Of a stretch of DNA of 64,000 bases, positions 18,351-26,218 are shown in pieces. Location: the NCBI GenBank assembly GCA_021737145.1, contig JAIPEN010000014.1, forward strand, positions 37,782-101,781, read 5' to 3'. The DNA comes from Desulfarculaceae bacterium (lineage in GTDB: Bacteria > Desulfobacterota > Desulfarculia > Desulfarculales > Desulfarculaceae). A model generated the notes under the pieces. The model searched no databases, was not told where the DNA came from, and saw only the letters and a program-made list of their open reading frames with translations. Every line of letters begins with the position of its first letter. Within the stretch, counting starts at the first letter, position 1. The translations under genes and the position numbers were made by a program.

Positions 18351-19121
18351 ATGGACGTAGCCCTAAAGCTGGAAATCTTCGAAGGCCCCCTGGACCTTCT
18401 GTTGCACCTCATCCGCAAGAACGAGGTGGACATCTACGACATCCCGGTGGCCCTGATCACCCATCAGTACCTGGAATATCTGGACCTGATGCGCGATCTG
18501 TCCATCGGGGTGGCCGGCGACTTCCTGGTCATGGCCGCCACCCTGCTGCACATCAAGAGCCGCATGCTCCTGCCCTCCTACGACTCCAGCGAAGACGAGC
18601 AGGAAGAAGACCCCCGGGTGGACCTGGTGGAGCGGCTCAAGGAGCACATGCGCATCAAGGCGGCGGCCGACAAGCTGGGCGAGCGCGACTGGCTGGACCG
18701 CGACGTGTTCGCCCGGGGCGGCGGCCACAAGGAAGTGGAAAAGGTCCGGGCCGGGCAGGAGGAGGTCATCGAGGCCGGGGTCTTCGAGCTCATCGAGGCC
18801 TTCCGCCAGCTCATGAACCGCCGCCACGAGCAGCTGGTGCTGGAGCTTCCCAAGGACCGCATGTCCCTGGAGGACCGCATCAGCCAGTTGCTGGAGCTTT
18901 TGCGCCGCCGCCAGACCATGACCTTTGAGGAATTTTTCGCGGACGCGCGCACCCGCCCCCGCTTGGTGGTAACCTTCCTGGCCTTGCTGGAGCTGACCCG
19001 TCTGGGCCTGATCCGGCTGTACCAGGACCGTATGGCCGGCCAGGCGAACCAGCCGCCCCAGTGGGGCGTGTTGCGGGTGTATTTCCAAGTATCGGCCGAG
19101 GGACAGGAGAACGAGGCTTGA
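18351..19121 (+). CDS. scpA: Segregation and condensation protein A
   Basis: This 256-aa kleisin bridges the SMC heads in chromosome condensation. Typical motifs are FEGPLDLLLHLIRKNEVDIYDIP at the N-terminus and the central acidic linker. The C-terminal winged helix includes FLALLELTRLGLIRLYQ. It precedes scpB with an overlapping TTGA junction, the usual scpAB arrangement. Confidence 0.96.
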   Translation: MDVALKLEIFEGPLDLLLHLIRKNEVDIYDIPVALITHQYLEYLDLMRDLSIGVAGDFLVMAATLLHIKSRMLLPSYDSSEDEQEEDPRVDLVERLKEHMRIKAAADKLGERDWLDRDVFARGGGHKEVEKVRAGQEEVIEAGVFELIEAFRQLMNRRHEQLVLELPKDRMSLEDRISQLLELLRRRQTMTFEEFFADARTRPRLVVTFLALLELTRLGLIRLYQDRMAGQANQPPQWGVLRVYFQVSAEGQENEA

Positions 19122-20008
19122 GCCGGGACATTAAGATGATCGTGGAGGCGCTCTTGTTCGTCTCCGAAAGCCCCCTGAACCTGGCCCAGTTGTGCCAGGT
19201 CATGGAGTCCGACGACCGGAAGGCGGTCAAGGAGGCCCTGGAGGAATTGATCGCCGAGTACCAGCAGATGGAGCGCGCCTTCGAGCTGGTGCAGGTGGCC
19301 GGCGGTTTCAGCTTCCGCACCAAGCCGGGCATGGCCTTTTGGCTGCGCAAGCTCCGCAAGCAGCAGGTCACCCGTTTGTCCAAGGCCGCCCTGGAGACCC
19401 TGGCCATCGTGGCCTACAAGCAGCCGGTCTTGAAGGCCGAGGTGGAGCGCATCCGCGGGGTGGAGGTGGGCGGCATTTTGCGCACCCTCATGGAAAAGGG
19501 CCTCATCCGGGTGGCCGGACGCAAGGACCTGCCCGGCAAGCCCCTGATCTACTCCACCACCCGCCGTTTTTTGGAGGTGTTCGACCTCAAGGACCTGAAG
19601 GACCTGCCCACCGTGGAGGAGTTGGAGAACCTGGCCGGCATCGCGGCCGAGCCGCCCGAGGACGAGGCCCCCACCCTGCCCCTGGAGCAGGCCCCGGCCC
19701 CCAGCCTGGACGACCTCATCCCCCTGGAAGAGCCCCTGCCCCCCCTGAGCGAGGCCGAGCAACAGGTTCTGGAAGAGGCGGCCGAGGTGGCCCGCCAGCC
19801 GGTGCGCCAACCTCTCTTGGAGCAGCCCGGCACCGAGGAGTCGGAGGCGGAGGCGGCCGGCGAGCAGCCTGCCCCTGAACCGGAGCAGGCCTCCGGGCAA
19901 GCCGCCGAACCGGAGCAGGCCGCCGAGCCCGCCCCCGAGCCGGAGACCGCTTCCGAGCCCGAACCGGAGCCGGGCCCTGACCCCGAATCCGGCTCCCGGC
20001 CGGCCTGA
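19118..20008 (+). CDS. scpB: Segregation and condensation protein B with acidic tail
   Basis: Two winged-helix domains are visible: IVEALLFVSESPLNLAQL, and ALETLAIVAYKQPVLKAEVERIRGV with GRKDLPGKPLIYSTT. They bind ScpA in the SMC complex. I set the start at the TTG that overlaps the scpA stop; an ATG 18 nt later is possible, and the track start at 19061 runs back into scpA. After about residue 165 comes a ~130-residue tail of Glu/Pro/Ala repeats (EPEPEPGPD style), probably disordered, which is longer than in most ScpB proteins. Confidence 0.93.
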   Translation: MSRDIKMIVEALLFVSESPLNLAQLCQVMESDDRKAVKEALEELIAEYQQMERAFELVQVAGGFSFRTKPGMAFWLRKLRKQQVTRLSKAALETLAIVAYKQPVLKAEVERIRGVEVGGILRTLMEKGLIRVAGRKDLPGKPLIYSTTRRFLEVFDLKDLKDLPTVEELENLAGIAAEPPEDEAPTLPLEQAPAPSLDDLIPLEEPLPPLSEAEQQVLEEAAEVARQPVRQPLLEQPGTEESEAEAAGEQPAPEPEQASGQAAEPEQAAEPAPEPETASEPEPEPGPDPESGSRPA

Positions 20009-20012
20009 TCCC

Positions 20013-20828
20013 GTGGCAAGCGAACGCCTGCAAAAGATCCTGGCCCAGGCCGGGGTGGCCAGCCGCCGCGCGGCCGAGGATATCATCCTGGCCGGACGGG
20101 TGGCGGTGGACGGCCAGGTGGTGCGCCAGTTGGGCACCACCGCCGACCCGGCCGAACAGAAAATCACCCTGGACGGCAAGCCCCTGCCCGCGGCGGAAAA
20201 AAAGCAATACTGGCTGCTCAACAAGCCCACCGGGGTGGTGAGCACCGTGGACGACCCCCAGGGACGCCCCACGGTGCGGGGCCTGCTGCCCTCCGAGGCC
20301 GACGCCCGGCTATACCCGGTGGGGCGGCTGGACTTCAACAGCGAGGGGCTCATGCTGCTCACCAACGACGGCGAGCTGGCCCAGCGCCTCATGCACCCCC
20401 GCCACCAGGTGGCCAAGCGCTATTTGGTCTGGGTGGAGGGCCGCCCCGGACAGAGGGCCCTGGAGGCCCTGCGCAAAGGGGTGGAGATCAGCGGACAGAA
20501 GACCGCGCCGGCCAAGGTGGGCATCAAGTCGGCCACCAAGAGCGGCAGCAAGCTGAGCATCACTATCATCGAAGGCAAAAAGCGCGAGATACGGCGCATG
20601 TGCGCCGCGGTGGGCCACCCGGTCAAGCGGCTGGTGCGCATGTCCATGGGGCCCCTGCACCTGGGAGACCTGCCCCAGAGGTCGTCCCGGCCCCTAAAGG
20701 CCGCGGAAGTGGACCAACTCCGCAAGGCCGTGGGGCTCAAGACCCCTTGCAAAGCCCCGGTTGATGGTGTAAAAAAGAGCCCTCGGAGCGGCGGAACGCC
20801 CTCTGGCAGAGCACATAAAGGCCGGTAA
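20013..20828 (+). CDS. rluB: 23S rRNA pseudouridine synthase RluB-like
   Basis: An N-terminal S4 RNA-binding domain (RLQKILAQAGVASRRAAEDII) is followed by the RsuA/RluB catalytic motif GRLDFNSEGLMLLTNDG with the catalytic Asp, and KREIRRMC near the end. The start is GTG at 20013, 4 nt after scpB. The last ~30 residues are basic and poorly conserved. The gene reads 10 nt into tRNA-Val, with its TAA inside the tRNA acceptor/D-arm junction, so the two transcripts must be separated by processing. Confidence 0.93.
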   Translation: MASERLQKILAQAGVASRRAAEDIILAGRVAVDGQVVRQLGTTADPAEQKITLDGKPLPAAEKKQYWLLNKPTGVVSTVDDPQGRPTVRGLLPSEADARLYPVGRLDFNSEGLMLLTNDGELAQRLMHPRHQVAKRYLVWVEGRPGQRALEALRKGVEISGQKTAPAKVGIKSATKSGSKLSITIIEGKKREIRRMCAAVGHPVKRLVRMSMGPLHLGDLPQRSSRPLKAAEVDQLRKAVGLKTPCKAPVDGVKKSPRSGGTPSGRAHKGR

Positions 20829-20893
20829 CTCAGCGGGAGAGTGCCATCCTCACACGGTGGAAGTCATGGGTTCAAATCCCATCCGGCCTACCA
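20819..20893 (+). tRNA. tRNA-Val (anticodon CAC)
   Basis: The sequence folds as a 75-nt cloverleaf: acceptor AGGCCGG / CCGGCCU, D stem ACUC / GAGU, anticodon stem CCAUC / GGUGG with loop CUCACAC (anticodon CAC, codon GUG), T stem AUGGG / CCCAU with loop UUCAAAU, discriminator A and an encoded CCA. Its 3' 55 nt are duplicated at 62368, showing it is the integration target of the prophage. The gene stays intact because the prophage supplies an identical 3' part. Confidence 0.97.
20839..20893 (+). repeat. attL (55-bp core repeat)
   Basis: Starts GAGTGCCATCCTCACACGG and ends with the tRNA CCA; identical to 62368-62422. It covers the anticodon arm to the 3' end of tRNA-Val. Confidence 0.95.
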
Positions 20894-20904
20894 GCTAATA
20901 ATAA

Positions 20905-20940
20905 CAGGCAGTTAGGGCGCAACCCTGACTGCCTGTCTTT
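20905..20940. terminator. Terminator inside attL arm
   Basis: CAGGCAGT...ACTGCCTG hairpin followed by TCTTT. It can end the tRNA transcript and, read leftward, the prophage late operon. Confidence 0.7.
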
Positions 20941-20962
20941 GTCTCGAATCCCTTAAAATCTT

Positions 20963-20982
20963 GTACACACGGCGTACACACC
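20963..20982 (+). repeat. Putative integrase arm-type site, left end
   Basis: GTACACACGGCGTACACACC is a tandem pair of GTACACAC units. A near-identical 20-mer in the same orientation lies at 62294-62313, just inside the other end. Paired short repeats flanking the core are what arm-binding domains of tyrosine integrases use. Confidence 0.55.
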
Positions 20983-21000
20983 GGCCGGGCCCGCTAAGGC

Positions 21001-21576
21001 TCAGGCTTGCTCCCAAATTGGAAAATCGAATAGTTTGTCCGGGCTGACAAAGCCCTCCGGCCAAGCCAGCACCTCCGCTGGCAGAGGCTGTTCAAGCAGG
21101 TGATTGACCCGTTTGATCAGCTTGAATACCAGCTCCGAGCAAAACAACTTATCGGGATCGTTGTACGGGTTGGGTTTGCCGTCCGCACCGTCCTGGTCGC
21201 TGGAGGGGAAACCCATCATCACCGCCCAGGTGTCATATTCTATCTTCGCGGCGGCCCAGCCACGGGCGATGCGCAGCATCTCCGCCACCGCCGGCTCGGT
21301 CACACCCCGAATTTTCCTTACCCAAAAGAGGCACTCGCGGTTATCCAACAGCGGCCGGATCGGGGCTTCGCCTACCCCGTCCTTGTGCGCCTCGATCACC
21401 GTGTCCGGGCCGGCCACGAGCAGAGCGTGGGTGGCCACCACCAAGTCCTTGTCCCAGGTGGCTACGTCGGTCTGGTGGGCGATAAGGCTGGTCAGCATTT
21501 CGTCAGGCCAGCAGGTGAACCCCACCTGGCCGGTGAAGTAGTCGCGGCCATGCCGCGCCCCTTGCTTGATCAGCAC
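21001..21576 (-). CDS. Permuted papain-like (YiiX/NlpC-type) hydrolase, last gene of late operon
   Basis: The 191-aa protein shows THALLVAGPDTVIEAHKDGV (a His early, then a strand pair) and later LFCSELVFKLI with a candidate catalytic Cys. This order, His before Cys, fits circularly permuted NlpC/P60-like amidases of the YaeF/YiiX group, which occur in phage tail or lysis regions. The start is GTG. It is the most distal gene of the leftward late operon, beside attL, so it could also be a lysogenic conversion gene. The assignment is moderate. Confidence 0.5.
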   Translation of the reverse strand: MLIKQGARHGRDYFTGQVGFTCWPDEMLTSLIAHQTDVATWDKDLVVATHALLVAGPDTVIEAHKDGVGEAPIRPLLDNRECLFWVRKIRGVTEPAVAEMLRIARGWAAAKIEYDTWAVMMGFPSSDQDGADGKPNPYNDPDKLFCSELVFKLIKRVNHLLEQPLPAEVLAWPEGFVSPDKLFDFPIWEQA

Positions 21577-21578
21577 GA

Positions 21579-22016
21579 CTACGCCCCCACCTTGGCCAGC
21601 AAGTCGTCTATCTGCTGCCTCTTGCCCTTGGCGATGTCGTTGTTCTCCCGCAGATCGGAAATAACCCCGACCAGCTCCTGCACCTGCTCCACGCCGTTCA
21701 CCGCCATCTCGACCAGCGGGGAGATGGCGGAGCCGCCGGGAATAAGCCCAATAATCTCATTGAGCAGCGAGGGGGAGGCCTGGTTGTTTTGCACCGCCAC
21801 CACGGCCTGGGCCAACAGCGCATTGGTGTCCACGATTGTGGTCGGGCTGCCGCCCGCGATGGCGCTCGTCTCGCCGCCCGCCGCCGGGGTCATGTCCACC
21901 GCGCCACGGCAAAGCAACGCTTGGCCGGTGGCAAGGTCAATCAAAACCGAGCCGCCTTGCCCCTGCATGATGGAAAAATCCTCGGGGGCGACGAAGTCGT
22001 ATCTTTTAATAGACAT
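21579..22016 (-). CDS. Hypothetical prophage protein
   Basis: The 145-aa product has no family I recognise. The first half is Gly/Ala-rich with LIDLATGQALLCRGAVDMT; the second half is helical and ends in a charged stretch (DLRENNDIAKGKRQQIDDLLAKVGA). No signal peptide or clear membrane span is seen. It lies 9 nt downstream of the lipoprotein gene and 2 nt upstream of the papain-like gene, so it is co-transcribed with the end of the late operon. Confidence 0.7.
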   Translation of the reverse strand: MSIKRYDFVAPEDFSIMQGQGGSVLIDLATGQALLCRGAVDMTPAAGGETSAIAGGSPTTIVDTNALLAQAVVAVQNNQASPSLLNEIIGLIPGGSAISPLVEMAVNGVEQVQELVGVISDLRENNDIAKGKRQQIDDLLAKVGA

Positions 22017-22025
22017 TGCGGCCTC

Positions 22026-22853
22026 CTATGGCCAGGGCACACAACTGATCGATGTGCGCTCGTGTACGATTGGCTCCACTTCCCAGGTCCACCTGCCATT
22101 GATGCGGCCGCGTGACAGGGCCGCCACGCAGAAGCATATTTTCTCTCCGCTTTTGGGCCGCCAGTCGTCGGGTATCTCGCGGACCTTGCCGTCCGGGTCG
22201 CCCACCGCCCTCTTGGCTCTGGTCTGGCTTCCTGGGCCCATCCACTCGAACGAAAACCCGTACCAGGTGCCTCCGAGATTGATAATCACCCAAGAATTGG
22301 CAACCAAGCCCTTGCCCTGAAAGTTCTTGGCCGGCCAGACGGAGGTGCGGTCCTGTTTGAGCACCACGTCTCCGCCGGAAAAGCTCACCTCCAGGTCTCC
22401 GGTGATGGCCCAGTCCTTGATGCCAGCCGGGTCCCCCACCCAGTTGATGCTGTTGGGGTCGATATCGTCCTTTAGGCCCCCGGAAGAAGCGGGCGGCGAA
22501 GCAACGGGCGTTTCGGCCGGCAATGGCTGAGCGGTCTGTTGGCTGGCCGCCAGCGCCTTGGCCAGCGCCAGCGCCTTGGCCAGCGCCAGCGTCCGGTCCT
22601 GCCACCTTTTGAACACGGCCACGTCCGCTTTCCCGCTGCCGCACACCTGCGCCTGGGCGGTGATCTCCTTGATGCCCTGGACCATCTCGGACTGGCTGGA
22701 CGGCAGGGCTGTGGCCACGCGCTGCATCTGTTTGATCAACAGTGGGTATTCGTCGCAGTCCAGCTTGGCCTTGGTCTGCACGGCGCCGCACCCGGCCACC
22801 AGCACCAACGCCATCACCAACAAAATCGCGGTCTTTTTCACCATTTTTTCCAT
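22026..22853 (-). CDS. Phage-encoded lipoprotein
   Basis: From the ATG at 22853 the protein (275 aa) begins MEKMVKKTAILLVMALVLVAGC, a lipoprotein signal with a clear lipobox; a Met three codons on is equally possible. The track start at 23051 is an N-extension over the upstream gene. After the lipid-anchor region there is a repeat ALAKALALAKALA from an 18-bp tandem duplication, a proline linker, and a ~140-residue C-terminal domain of probable beta structure (INWVGDPAGIKDWAITGDLEVSFSGG). It overlaps the preceding small gene. Possible roles are lysis (spanin-like) or lysogen surface change. Confidence 0.7.
   Translation of the reverse strand: MEKMVKKTAILLVMALVLVAGCGAVQTKAKLDCDEYPLLIKQMQRVATALPSSQSEMVQGIKEITAQAQVCGSGKADVAVFKRWQDRTLALAKALALAKALAASQQTAQPLPAETPVASPPASSGGLKDDIDPNSINWVGDPAGIKDWAITGDLEVSFSGGDVVLKQDRTSVWPAKNFQGKGLVANSWVIINLGGTWYGFSFEWMGPGSQTRAKRAVGDPDGKVREIPDDWRPKSGEKICFCVAALSRGRINGRWTWEVEPIVHERTSISCVPWP
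22551..22591. repeat. 18-bp tandem duplication inside the lipoprotein gene
   Basis: The unit CAGCGCCTTGGCCAGCGC occurs twice head to tail and a third copy begins. It encodes the LAKALA repeat and keeps the frame. Confidence 0.9.
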
Positions 22854-23089
22854 TGCTCCCAGAACCTCCAGGCTATGGGTGTCTTGGCTTGTGCCTCCCC
22901 GTACATCCACCAAAAACCCCAGATAAGAACGTTCCAATCCTCTTGGGTCAGCCGCTCGGTTGCGTAGGCCCACAGGTCTAAAAACGGCTGCTGCAATTCC
23001 GGTGGCACCAGCTTGAAAAGGACCGAGCCGAAGAGCAACGCCCGGCCCCACGCCCGCTTGGACTTGAAGGGGTTCTTGCCCTGGTTCAC
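22838..23089 (-). CDS. Small lysis-region protein (holin candidate)
   Basis: The 83-aa product starts MNQGKNPFKSKRAWGRALLFG, a pattern (NP-x-KSK-x-WG then hydrophobic) seen at the start of some podovirus holins. The rest is very Trp-rich (IWGFWWMYGEA...FWEQWKKW). One hydrophobic segment is evident. It lies between the endolysin and lipoprotein genes, overlapping the latter. Holin is a positional guess; it could be a peripheral membrane protein. Confidence 0.5.
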   Translation of the reverse strand: MNQGKNPFKSKRAWGRALLFGSVLFKLVPPELQQPFLDLWAYATERLTQEDWNVLIWGFWWMYGEAQAKTPIAWRFWEQWKKW

Positions 23090-23174
23090 GGCTCTTGTCT
23101 CCTATATCGGCCGGGGGCGCGGGGTGATTTTTTTGGGGTGGTCTAACCCCATCAAATCCGCCCCCGGCCGGGGT

Positions 23175-23738
23175 TTACGTTCGGTCCAGGTGCGCCTGGA
23201 TCAGGGTCTCGCCCAGCAGGGCCAGGCGCGTGCACCAATGGCGCAGGTTGGGCAGGTCCGCTGGGCGCTTGTCCACGATGGCCCGGTACAGCTTGAGCCG
23301 GGCCCAGAGCACGGCCTGGGCCACATCCAGCTCCCGGTCGCGGTCGTATTGGGTTATGGCGTAGAGCTTGCCCCTGGTTTGGGGGCCGACGTGGCCGTCC
23401 ACCTTGATCTTCTTGGCCCCGCCCAGGCGGTTCAGTTCGGCCTGGAACAACCGGGCCATGGCCGTCTGCCCGTGGTTGACCGCCCCGCCCAGCAGCACCA
23501 TCTGCAACGGCAGCGGCGCTATCTTGCCCAGGATCAGGTTGGGCGCGTCCCAGAAGTCGCGGCGATAAATCTCCTTGGCCTCGTCGCGTGTGAGCGCGGC
23601 AATATTCAGCTTCGGATAGCTGCGCTGGCTTATGCCCCATTTGGTCCGACCGCCCCGATCGTTTGGCGAGTCGCAGAACTTGCCCTCGATCTCCGGACGC
23701 AGCAGCCAGTCCACCGAAATGTCAAAGGCGCTAGCCAT
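23175..23738 (-). CDS. Endolysin, glycoside hydrolase 108-type muramidase
   Basis: From the ATG at 23738 (overlapping the upstream stop) the protein is 187 aa. The catalytic region reads LLRPEIEGKFCDSPNDRGGRTKWGIS, with the Glu followed by the NDRGG-TKWGIS block diagnostic of GH108 N-acetylmuramidases. The C-terminal part resembles the peptidoglycan-binding domain usual for this family (GHVGPQTRGKL). It has no signal peptide, so it depends on a holin. The neighbouring membrane proteins suggest a lysis cassette. Confidence 0.88.
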   Translation of the reverse strand: MASAFDISVDWLLRPEIEGKFCDSPNDRGGRTKWGISQRSYPKLNIAALTRDEAKEIYRRDFWDAPNLILGKIAPLPLQMVLLGGAVNHGQTAMARLFQAELNRLGGAKKIKVDGHVGPQTRGKLYAITQYDRDRELDVAQAVLWARLKLYRAIVDKRPADLPNLRHWCTRLALLGETLIQAHLDRT

Positions 23739-24126
23739 TGTGCAAATCCTCAATGAGCAGCTGAAGGGCGGCGCAGTCCAGTTTGTCGCCGAACTTGGCC
23801 TCCCAGGCGCGGCACAGGCGGTCCAGGGTGAGCAGGATGGTGCGGAAGGCCCGCTCGAAGTCGTCGAAGCACACGTCCCCGTCGGTGAGCCGGGCCGTGG
23901 CCTGTTCGATGGCTGCGCTCAGCCCCTCTATGTCCTTGGTCAGGGCTCCCAGGGATGCCTTGAGCGCCGCTTCCAACTCGTCCTTGGTGACCAGGTGGCT
24001 GTGTTCGTCGACCTGGCGGCCCTTGGCGGCCCTAGCCCGGTATTCCTTGATGGCATGGACCAGCAGGCCGCCCACCACCACCCCGATCACACCGGCGGCG
24101 ATTTCCCAGAGTGGACCCACGGGCAC
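23731..24126 (-). CDS. Single-pass membrane protein of the lysis cassette
   Basis: The 131-aa product has one N-terminal membrane segment (LWEIAAGVIGVVVGGLLVHAI) followed by a charged helical cytoplasmic or periplasmic region. The start is GTG at 24126. The position directly before the endolysin and the topology are compatible with an i-spanin or a one-span holin, but no sequence signature decides between them. Confidence 0.6.
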   Translation of the reverse strand: MPVGPLWEIAAGVIGVVVGGLLVHAIKEYRARAAKGRQVDEHSHLVTKDELEAALKASLGALTKDIEGLSAAIEQATARLTDGDVCFDDFERAFRTILLTLDRLCRAWEAKFGDKLDCAALQLLIEDLHNG

Positions 24127-24330
24127 CTACCTTTCCTGCAACAGCGCCGTGAAGATGGCCACCAGCGCCGCCTTGACTTGGCTCAAGGAATTGGCAGCCT
24201 CCAGCTCGGCCAGCACCGCCTCCAGGCTGGCCGGGTCGCTGGCCACCAGCAGCTCGTTGTGTTCCACCACCTTGGCTTTTTTGCTCTTGGCCTTTTTCGT
24301 GGCCATGGGCGTGAGCTTGCTACTCGCCAC
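24127..24330 (-). CDS. Hypothetical small prophage protein, Lys-rich N-terminus
   Basis: A 67-aa product with a basic start (ATKKAKSKKAKV) and a helical C-terminus (LEAVLAELEAANSLSQVKAALVAIF). The start is GTG overlapping the preceding stop; an ATG eight codons later is an alternative. The position after the tail genes suggests a tail-associated or chaperone role, without proof. Confidence 0.6.
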   Translation of the reverse strand: MASSKLTPMATKKAKSKKAKVVEHNELLVASDPASLEAVLAELEAANSLSQVKAALVAIFTALLQER

Positions 24331-24757
24331 TTATCGCCTCCACTTCAACCGGCTCGGCCCGGTAGGTGATGGGGTCGGCAACATCGATTTCGATTGTGCA
24401 GGGCGTGGTGGCCGCGATGGGCTTTGTCTGGCCCTGGCCGCCGCTCAGGGCCACCTCTTGCTCGATGTCCCCCACAAGCACCGCTATGCTCTCCGGCGGG
24501 CTCTCGCCGGCCACGCTCACGCTCACCACCGCCTGTTCCGCTCCGTCGGCGGTGATCAGCGCCTTGTCCGGGGTGAATGTCACCAGGACCTTGGGCTTCA
24601 TCTCTCCATTGAGGACGTAATCCCCTACCGGGTCTGCCATCCTCTCGGTTCTCAGCACGCTGAAGCCCTTGGCCGCCTTGTTCGCGGCCCACTCGGGCGA
24701 ATCCTTCACCGCCCCCACGATTTCGCCGGTTGCCGGGTCATAAGCCAAATAGGGCAT
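24320..24757 (-). CDS. Tail-fibre-associated protein with Ig-like segment
   Basis: The 145-aa protein lies directly after the tail fibre gene. Its start (YLAYDPATGEIVGAVKD) resembles small proteins following tail fibres. The middle (FTPDKALITADGAEQAVVSVSVAG) has the rhythm of a bacterial Ig-like domain. It may be a fibre assembly or decoration protein; no enzymatic motif is present. Confidence 0.55.
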   Translation of the reverse strand: MPYLAYDPATGEIVGAVKDSPEWAANKAAKGFSVLRTERMADPVGDYVLNGEMKPKVLVTFTPDKALITADGAEQAVVSVSVAGESPPESIAVLVGDIEQEVALSGGQGQTKPIAATTPCTIEIDVADPITYRAEPVEVEAISGE

Positions 24758-24766
24758 GTCAGCCTC

Positions 24767-26218
24767 CTATATTCCAGCCGGGAGAGTGCGGCACACTAGC
24801 CTGATGATGTAAGTGGACCAGGTGCCATCCGTTGAGTAGTGGCGAATCTGGTCGCTGGCATTTGTCGTTACCGCCCATGGTACCGAGGTAGGCCCAGCAG
24901 CGGCTGGCGTGGTGAGCTGGACTGCGGTAGCGCCGCCCCCGGTCTGGATGAACATGGTTTGGGCAGCAGCGGCGTGTTGAGCGGAGGCAAACCCCCCACA
25001 CAGCACCGGCGCGCCCCATGCGTGGACACCGGCCGAAATGACCTCTGGGCTCGTTGCTGGGGTGGCATCGTTGAGGATTATTATGGCTGAATGTGAATAG
25101 ATACAGCCGTTCGGCCCGGTCCAGGTGCTGGCCGGGTCGACATTTCCCGAGCCGTCAGTCCTGAATTGCTGGAAAATCGCCGCCCCACCGGCATCATAAA
25201 AACCGCGCTTGCTCGCGCTGTATGTGGGGGGGGTGCCGGTGACGATAAACTCGGAGGCGCTCAGAGCGTTACCACTGGAGGGCTGGGAGAAGCCAACAAA
25301 GTAGTCGTTGTTCGCGCTCAACGCCCCTCCCGCGTCAACCTCGAAAGCAGTCTCACCGCTGAGAGCACAAAGCAGGCCGTCAATCTCAATCTCACCCGCG
25401 CCTAGATAAATTTCATTCCCATCTTTATAGCGCGGGACAAGTCCCTCCCGGTGGCCAAGCGCGGGGGGAGCCTTGATATGGTTTCTGGCCGCCTCGGCGC
25501 TGACGGCCCCCAAAAAACTTTGAATGAAGCTCTCAATCGCGTTGGCGGTAAGCTCGTACCCGTCCCCCGCCGCCTTGACGATCAGCAGCTTGTCGGCGTC
25601 CGCAACGGTGATGCTGGGGAGGTTGACCCCCGCCGCCGCCGCTTCAGCCGCTGCCCGGGCCGCCTCGGCAGCGATTTCGGCCGCCGCCGCCGTGGCTGCC
25701 GCCGCCACCGCGCTGGTAATTCCGCTGGGGTTGCTGGTCAGGCCGTCCCCGTCATCGTTGAAGCCGATGGGCGCTCCCGCCACCGGATCGGGCAGAGTCA
25801 GGTCCAGGCCGCCCTGGTCCAAGCCCTCCCGCATGCGGGGCACCCGGGCCAAGAGCTCGCCAATTTGCTGGTGCATCATGATGGAACGGTCCACCATCTG
25901 CTCCAACACTTCGCGGTTGTCCGGCCCCCAGTTGCGCAGGTCGGTCAACTGGGTTAAAGGCAACACCCGGTTGATGGTCACCGCTTCGTTGGCCGCCGGG
26001 ATGGACCCCGCCTCGAACACCACGTTGCCCCCGCCTTCGTCGCCCACCCCGGTCACGGTGTAGTCGACGTTCAGGACCTGGAGCGTGTCCACCAAATCGG
26101 GGCCGGTCACCAACACCCGCAGGTCTTCCTCCGCGAAAATCTTGCAGCCATAGGCAAAGGTGGCCTGGGAGCCGCTGCCCGCATATTGATAAGGCCCGCC
26201 ATACACGCCAACCGTCAT
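24767..26218 (-). CDS. Tail fibre with T7-type N-terminal attachment domain
   Basis: From the ATG at 26218 the protein has 483 aa. Residues ~1-120 match the T7 tail-fibre head-binding domain pattern (FAYGCKIFAEEDLRVLV...INRVLPLTQLTDLRNWGPDNREVLEQMVDRSIMMHQQI). A triple-helix-prone Ala-rich rod follows (AAAATAAAAEIAAEAARAAAEAAAAG), then a ~270-residue Gly/Ser/Thr-rich tip that should bind the host surface. Its stop-start overlap with the 2666-aa gene indicates coupling. I found no variable repeat or reverse transcriptase that would make it a DGR target. Confidence 0.88.
   Translation of the reverse strand: MTVGVYGGPYQYAGSGSQATFAYGCKIFAEEDLRVLVTGPDLVDTLQVLNVDYTVTGVGDEGGGNVVFEAGSIPAANEAVTINRVLPLTQLTDLRNWGPDNREVLEQMVDRSIMMHQQIGELLARVPRMREGLDQGGLDLTLPDPVAGAPIGFNDDGDGLTSNPSGITSAVAAAATAAAAEIAAEAARAAAEAAAAGVNLPSITVADADKLLIVKAAGDGYELTANAIESFIQSFLGAVSAEAARNHIKAPPALGHREGLVPRYKDGNEIYLGAGEIEIDGLLCALSGETAFEVDAGGALSANNDYFVGFSQPSSGNALSASEFIVTGTPPTYSASKRGFYDAGGAAIFQQFRTDGSGNVDPASTWTGPNGCIYSHSAIIILNDATPATSPEVISAGVHAWGAPVLCGGFASAQHAAAAQTMFIQTGGGATAVQLTTPAAAGPTSVPWAVTTNASDQIRHYSTDGTWSTYIIRLVCRTLPAGI

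Noticed and set aside
24767-26218. Diversity-generating retroelement target, as in BPP-1
   Set aside because: No reverse transcriptase gene, no template/variable repeat pair and no C-type-lectin-like end were found in the prophage.
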